Virus record (IMG/VR): IMGVR_UViG_3300009175_000050 | Span: 1-32,881 of that record | DNA from: a virus | Strand: one strand, 5' to 3' | Length of the DNA stretch: 32,881 nucleotides | Part shown: positions 29,098 to 32,881 of the stretch, one piece after another | How the letters are laid out: every line of letters begins with the position of its first letter | How positions within the stretch are numbered: the stretch's first letter is position 1 | The notes under the pieces: generated by a model | The model's input: the letters and a program-made list of their open reading frames with translations, nothing else | Databases searched by the model: none | Told to the model about the DNA's origin: nothing | Program-made: the position numbers and the translations under genes

Positions 29098-29844
29098 ATG
29101 CACAAAGAAAAAACACATTATAAAACTGTAGTTATGAGTGACTTACATTTGGGCTCAAAACATTGTCATCCAAATGAAGCTGCTGATTTTTTGAAACATA
29201 GTACGTGTGAGTTTCTTTATCTTAATGGTGATATATTAGATGGTTGGGCTTTAAAACGTAAATGGCGTTGGAAAGAATCATATAATGATGTTATCAAACA
29301 AATTCTTAAAAAAAGTAAGCAAGGAACAAAAGTTTTTTATATAACTGGTAATCATGATGAATTTTTGAGACCAATTATTAAAGATTCTGTAAATTTTGGT
29401 GGAATAACAATTTGTAATGAAGTTGAACACATTTGCGTTGACGGTCACAGTTATATTGTAACACACGGTGATTTGTTTGATGGAATAACAAGAGTGGCTC
29501 CTTGGTTATCAAAATTTGGTTCAATTGGATATGATGTCTTAATCGAATGTAATAGTGCGTTGAATATTGCACGTCACAAAATTGGACTTAAACATTGGAG
29601 CTTTAGCAAGTTTGTCAAAAAAAATATTAAGCGGGCAGCTAATCACTTGGTTAAGTTTGAAAGTTGCTTATCAGAATATTGCAAAAGTAAGGGATATGCA
29701 GGAATTATAGTTGGTCATGTTCACTCACCAGAAATTAAATCTATTAATGGAATAGATTATTTAAATAGTGGAGACTTTGTTGAAAGTTGTACAGTTTTGG
29801 TTGAGCATGATACTGGATTGTGGGATATTATTCACTTGATATAA
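29098..29844 (+). CDS. calcineurin-like metallophosphoesterase (LpxH-like)
   Basis: A 248-residue protein with all five metal-binding motifs: S-D-L-H-L-G (Asp15, His17), N-G-D (43-45), G-N-H-D-E (84-88), T-H-G-D (122-125), and G-H-V-H (205-208). The closest cellular type is UDP-2,3-diacylglucosamine hydrolase, but phage members may act on nucleic acids, cyclic nucleotides or nucleotide sugars. A C-terminal helical region (150-190) is basic. It has no ribosome site and is preceded by a GATAAATA element 5 bases before the ATG. It lies just before the queE promoter, whose -35 lies within its last codons. Confidence 0.85.
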   Translation: MHKEKTHYKTVVMSDLHLGSKHCHPNEAADFLKHSTCEFLYLNGDILDGWALKRKWRWKESYNDVIKQILKKSKQGTKVFYITGNHDEFLRPIIKDSVNFGGITICNEVEHICVDGHSYIVTHGDLFDGITRVAPWLSKFGSIGYDVLIECNSALNIARHKIGLKHWSFSKFVKKNIKRAANHLVKFESCLSEYCKSKGYAGIIVGHVHSPEIKSINGIDYLNSGDFVESCTVLVEHDTGLWDIIHLI

Positions 29845-29864
29845 ATCAAAAAATATTATATAAT
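29836..29864 (+). promoter_or_regulatory. sigma-70 promoter for queE, leaderless arrangement
   Basis: TTGATA (29836-29841), 17 bases, TATAAT (29859-29864), then 6 bases and the ATG at 29871. No TGn precedes the -10. This promoter also decides the start of queE, because the frame is open 51 bases further upstream. Confidence 0.7.
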
Positions 29865-29870
29865 ATAAGT

Positions 29871-30728
29871 ATGCATAAAATTAAAGTAAGTGAGACATTC
29901 ACCTCTTATCAATCAGAGGGACGTTTTGTTGGTTATTTATCAATTTTTCTTCGAACATTTGGATGTAATTTTAGATGTAAAGATTTTGGACTTACAGTAC
30001 CAACAGTTGGCAAATATAATGCTGAAGTAGCTGAAGTTATTAAGAATATTGATCAATTCAAAGTTTTAGAAGATTTGCCACTTGTTAAAACAGGATGTGA
30101 TTCGTACCCAGCAGTCTATTCTGAGTTTAAACATTTGAGCCCAACTATTAGTGTAGATAAATTAGCAGATCAACTTACTGACCTTTGTCCAAATAAAAAG
30201 TGGATTCAACCTAATGGAAATGACATCCATCTAGTAATTACTGGTGGAGAACCATTACTAGGGTGGCAAGATGCTTATCCAGAGCTATTAGATATTTTGC
30301 AAAGTAAAGGGCTTAGAAATGTTACGTTTGAAACGAACGGAACAAAATGGATCTCAAATGATTTGTCGCGTTTCATATTTACCAGACATCTTAATTTTAC
30401 CTTTTCAGTAAGTCCAAAGTTAAGTGCAAGTGGCGAAACAAAGGAAGCTGCGATCCAACCAAGTATTGTTAGCAGTTATGAACAGTATGGATTTACTTAT
30501 CTTAAGTTTGTAGTTGATTGTCCTGCTCACTTTGATGAAGTTGATGAAGCTGTTAAAGAATATCGACATCATGACTTTAATGGACCAGTATATGTAATGC
30601 CAGTTGGTGGCGTAACAAATGTTTATGAAAGTAACGAATTCAATGTAGCTACAGAAGCTATGAAACGTGGCTATCATTTTAGTCCAAGGCTACAATTATC
30701 ATTATTTGGAAACAAGTGGGGAACCTAA
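29871..30728 (+). CDS. queE: 7-carboxy-7-deazaguanine synthase (radical SAM)
   Basis: Converts 6-carboxytetrahydropterin to 7-carboxy-7-deazaguanine (CDG). Product of 285 residues with the start chosen from the promoter. The N-terminus has the QueE pattern V-S-E-T-F-T-S-Y-Q-S-E-G-R-F-V-G, then R-T-F-G-C-N-F-R-C-K (Cys32, Cys36). The third [4Fe-4S] cysteine is not at the usual x2 spacing; it is probably Cys76 in T-G-C-D-S-Y, giving C-x3-C-x39-C, as if a 37-residue insertion sat between the second and third ligands. T-G-G-E-P (124-128) binds SAM; F-E-T-N-G-T and S-V-S-P-K follow as in QueE. Placement of the third ligand is my reading. Confidence 0.85.
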   Translation: MHKIKVSETFTSYQSEGRFVGYLSIFLRTFGCNFRCKDFGLTVPTVGKYNAEVAEVIKNIDQFKVLEDLPLVKTGCDSYPAVYSEFKHLSPTISVDKLADQLTDLCPNKKWIQPNGNDIHLVITGGEPLLGWQDAYPELLDILQSKGLRNVTFETNGTKWISNDLSRFIFTRHLNFTFSVSPKLSASGETKEAAIQPSIVSSYEQYGFTYLKFVVDCPAHFDEVDEAVKEYRHHDFNGPVYVMPVGGVTNVYESNEFNVATEAMKRGYHFSPRLQLSLFGNKWGT

Positions 30729-30729
30729 A

Positions 30730-31011
30730 GTGAACAACATTGAAAGATTAGTTTTGTTACAAGATAAGATAGAAGAATTATTTGAAACTATACAGACTAG
30801 CAATAAAGAATTATATGAATTAAAGCGCACAGTAAGTCTATTAGAATCTAACAATAATTATCTAAATACATTAACTCATTCAGCTGTTGGTTTATTGTGG
30901 CGTGATACAGCATTGACTAGGTTAGATATTATTCACACAAAAAATAGAGAAATTGAAAAATTATCTAAACAGGTCGACGAGTTACAAAGGAGAAACAATG
31001 AGCTTTATTAG
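30730..31011 (+). CDS. 93-residue coiled-coil protein, GTG start
   Basis: The frame opens at 30667 inside queE, but GTG at 30730 (V-N-N-I-E-R-L) with GGGGAA upstream is preferred. The protein is almost entirely heptad-like (L-L-Q-D-K-I-E-E-L-F-E-T-I, N-R-E-I-E-K-L-S-K-Q-V-D-E-L-Q-R), which implies a coiled-coil dimer or oligomer. A middle break holds S-A-V-G-L-L-W-R-D-T. The last bases overlap the next gene. Function unknown. Confidence 0.6.
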   Translation: MNNIERLVLLQDKIEELFETIQTSNKELYELKRTVSLLESNNNYLNTLTHSAVGLLWRDTALTRLDIIHTKNREIEKLSKQVDELQRRNNELY

Positions 31012-31627
31012 AAATCTATTAGGTTTATCATCAACTCCATCTGAAATAGTATTTGATGGTCCGGTATTGCAGCAAACATCAGAACAACCAGTTCGTTGTA
31101 GTGGTGTCATAAATAGTAAGTATGATATTGTAGCAATGACTTATAATACTGAAAAATTCAGTGGTTTAGTACAAGTTAATAAATTAGAAGAAATTAGTAA
31201 GATTAGTTGGAATATAGAAGTTCCATTAGTTGAAGGTACAAATACCATTGTTTTTTCAGCAATTGATTCAAAAAGTAACAAAATTGAAAAATTTATTGTA
31301 GTAAATTATATTGTACCATTATCAGAAAAAGAACTAGCAACTAAGGAAGGCAAGCCTTGGGTCAATGTTTTAGGTTTTTCACTAAACACAGATAATACTG
31401 ATATTGGATCATTTGAACTAGACTGGAACGATATTTTTCTAGCACAATTAAAAGCAGCTGGATACAAAGGTGATTCCGAAGAAAAAATTGTGGATCAGTG
31501 GTTTCAAAATATTTGTCGTAATATTATTGCAGAAAATTATGAGCAAGATATTGCTGATCCAGAAAAACGATTGAGACTTCCTGGAAACAAAACACATTTG
31601 GGTGATGGTAGGTTTTCTGTAGAATAG
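30998..31627 (+). CDS. unrecognised protein with Ig-like N-terminal half
   Basis: An AAGGAG site before the ATG at 30998 sets the start although the frame is open from 30953; 209 residues. The N-terminal part (to about 105) has a beta-sandwich rhythm (V-R-C-S-G-V-I-N-S, W-N-I-E-V-P-L-V-E-G-T-N-T-I-V-F-S-A-I-D) like bacterial Ig or cadherin-like repeats. The C-terminal part has P-W-V-N-V-L-G-F-S, F-E-L-D-W-N-D-I-F-L-A-Q-L-K-A-A-G-Y and I-V-D-Q-W-F-Q-N-I-C-R, which look like a conserved phage domain. The Ig-like half could decorate virions. The product is not assigned. Confidence 0.65.
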   Translation: MSFIRNLLGLSSTPSEIVFDGPVLQQTSEQPVRCSGVINSKYDIVAMTYNTEKFSGLVQVNKLEEISKISWNIEVPLVEGTNTIVFSAIDSKSNKIEKFIVVNYIVPLSEKELATKEGKPWVNVLGFSLNTDNTDIGSFELDWNDIFLAQLKAAGYKGDSEEKIVDQWFQNICRNIIAENYEQDIADPEKRLRLPGNKTHLGDGRFSVE

Positions 31628-31647
31628 ATGTTATACTTATTATATAT

Positions 31648-32634
31648 ATGAAGAAGACATACCTTGTAATGGACTTGGCAAATCTGTATTTTAGAATGAT
31701 GCATGCCAGTAATAAAAATAGCTCGATTGAAGAACAAGTAGGTCTTTCTATTCATACAAGTTTAGCGAGCATTGCAAAATGTTGGCGGGAACAGAATGCC
31801 GATCATGTTGTATTTTGTCTTGAAGGTCGTAGTTGGAGAAGAGAGTTTTATCCTCCATATAAACGTCATCGTATCGAAGCTAGGGCTGCTCAGACGCAAG
31901 AAGAAGTTGATACATCTAAACAATTTTTCGAAGGATTTGATCAACTTACAAATTTTTTGAATGAAAAAACAAACTGCACTATTTTGCAGCATAAACAATT
32001 GGAAGGAGACGATTTAATTGCTGGCTGGGTTCAAACTCACCCAGATGATGATCACGTAATCATTAGTAGCGATACTGATTTTATTCAGTTATTAGCATCA
32101 AATGTAAAACAGTATAATGGTATTACTGGCGAATTAATTACAGTTGATGGCATCTTTGATTATCGTGGTAATAGGATTTTAGATAAGAAAACGAAACAGC
32201 CAAAAGAAATTCCCGATCCAAAGTTTGCATTGTTTGAAAAAATTGTTAGAGGTGATTCAACAGATCACGTTTTCAGTGCTTATCCAGGAGTAAGGGAAAA
32301 GAGTTCTAAAAATAAAATTGGATTACGGGAAGCATTTAATGATGTCAAGCAAGGTTTTGCTTGGACTAATTTGATGATGCAACGTTGGGTTGATCACAAT
32401 AATATTGAGCACAAAGTTTTAGATGATTATAATCGTAATAAGACATTAATTGATCTAACTGCTCAACCTCCCGAAATTAGACAATTAATAAACGAAACGA
32501 TTGAAAAAATTTCAGTTCTGGATCGTGCAATGATTGGTACACATTTTTTAAAATTCTGTGGCAAACACAATTTAGTTAAGTTAAGTGACCAGGCATCTGA
32601 ATTTGGTCGGATCCTTTCAGGTCAATGCAAGTAA
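31648..32634 (+). CDS. rnh: RNase H / 5'-3' exonuclease (T4 Rnh, FEN family)
   Basis: A 328-residue protein (T4 RNase H: 305). The N-terminal L-V-M-D-L-A-N-L-Y-F-R (5-15) holds the first metal Asp. Further acids are in V-V-F-C-L-E-G-R-S-W-R, L-E-G-D-D-L-I-A-G-W (about 117-126), and I-I-S-S-D-T-D-F-I-Q-L-L (about 137-148), followed by I-V-R-G-D-S-T-D-H-V-F, all as in the FEN family. The T4 enzyme removes RNA primers from lagging-strand fragments and degrades 5' flaps. TATACT lies 10 bases before the ATG but without a good -35. It is followed by the gene at 32645. Confidence 0.9.
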   Translation: MKKTYLVMDLANLYFRMMHASNKNSSIEEQVGLSIHTSLASIAKCWREQNADHVVFCLEGRSWRREFYPPYKRHRIEARAAQTQEEVDTSKQFFEGFDQLTNFLNEKTNCTILQHKQLEGDDLIAGWVQTHPDDDHVIISSDTDFIQLLASNVKQYNGITGELITVDGIFDYRGNRILDKKTKQPKEIPDPKFALFEKIVRGDSTDHVFSAYPGVREKSSKNKIGLREAFNDVKQGFAWTNLMMQRWVDHNNIEHKVLDDYNRNKTLIDLTAQPPEIRQLINETIEKISVLDRAMIGTHFLKFCGKHNLVKLSDQASEFGRILSGQCK

Positions 32635-32644
32635 GGAGATTTAT

Positions 32645-32881
32645 TTGACATATACATATTTTGTTATTGCGGTCCCATTGATAATATTAATGACGCTATC
32701 ATTTTTTGCTGGAAAATCTATTAGGAATGAAATAGAATACAATAATTATCTTGAGTTGTATGCTAAGTATCTAGCAGTTATTATTGTGCTAAATAATGTG
32801 AAAGTTGGAATCGTAGATAAAGCTATATTAGAACAGATTGAAGAAGTTGTTGTCTTTAATGATAAAAGGGTTATAGATGAA
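32645..32881 (+). CDS. membrane-anchored protein, cut by window end
   Basis: Opens with TTG at 32645, six bases after an AAGGAG site (32633-32638), and remains open to the end of the window (79 codons). The N-terminus is one hydrophobic segment (F-V-I-A-V-P-L-I-I-L-M-T-L-S-F-F-A-G) followed by a hydrophilic part, suggesting a single-pass membrane protein. TTG starts occur twice in this window. No motif can be seen. Confidence 0.5.
   Translation, partial: MTYTYFVIAVPLIILMTLSFFAGKSIRNEIEYNNYLELYAKYLAVIIVLNNVKVGIVDKAILEQIEEVVVFNDKRVIDE

Noticed and set aside
29820-29870. Upstream start for queE at 29820
   Set aside because: It lies inside the metallophosphoesterase gene; the promoter and the QueE-type N-terminus support 29871.
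1-32881. tRNA genes, insertion sequences and attachment sites
   Set aside because: None was seen by reading; short AT-rich inverted repeats occur but do not form tRNA or transposon-end structures.

Overview
The window is an AT-rich, densely packed stretch of a virulent tailed-phage genome with a T4-type replisome (family B polymerase, sliding clamp, RNase H/FEN nuclease, DsbA-like protein). Most neighbouring genes overlap by 1-4 bases, no tRNA, rRNA or insertion sequence was seen, and no gene-free stretch exceeds 300 bases. Several promoters match the bacterial sigma-70 consensus almost perfectly, so early genes are probably read by the host polymerase. An aquatic T4-like myovirus is the best guess; the host cannot be named from this sequence.

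Region 1 (1-6508, + strand) holds a tandem family of ADP-ribosyltransferase-like proteins (one cut by the window edge, three full length, one truncated), a Dps-like ferritin, and four unrecognised proteins. Region 2 (6497-9233, - strand) is a sugar cassette: family 2 glycosyltransferase, short UDP-sugar 6-dehydrogenase, small protein, extended SDR. Region 3 (9345-13457, +) has an HNH homing endonuclease, two unrecognised proteins, a GNAT acetyltransferase, a CCA-adding/poly(A)-polymerase-like enzyme with an HD domain, and a Nudix protein. Many proteins of regions 1 and 3 begin with a short leader containing an (L/I)-x-E site, resembling the capsid-targeting sequence of T4 internal head proteins such as Alt. 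They may be packaged in the capsid and injected.

Region 4 (13505-19334) is the replication block: an isolated minus-strand gene, DsbA-like protein, DNA polymerase split into two ORFs, sliding clamp, and a DpdA-like DNA 7-deazaguanine transglycosylase. The polymerase C-terminal half and DpdA both end in F-x-K-F-F-K, a candidate clamp-binding tail, with the clamp gene between them. This suggests that base modification is tethered to the replisome.

Region 5 (19371-32881) is mostly accessory metabolism: Gfo/Idh/MocA and MDR dehydrogenases, a possible T-fold protein, a GIY-YIG endonuclease, a GT-B glycosyltransferase, FolE, a PRTase-like protein, a cyclic-phosphate receiver-like protein, QueD, small membrane proteins, a metallophosphoesterase, QueE, and RNase H. 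FolE, QueD and QueE make 7-carboxy-7-deazaguanine from GTP, and DpdA would insert a deazaguanine into DNA. No QueC is visible here. Many genes have a promoter -10 element only 3-6 bases before the start codon, which predicts leaderless mRNAs.
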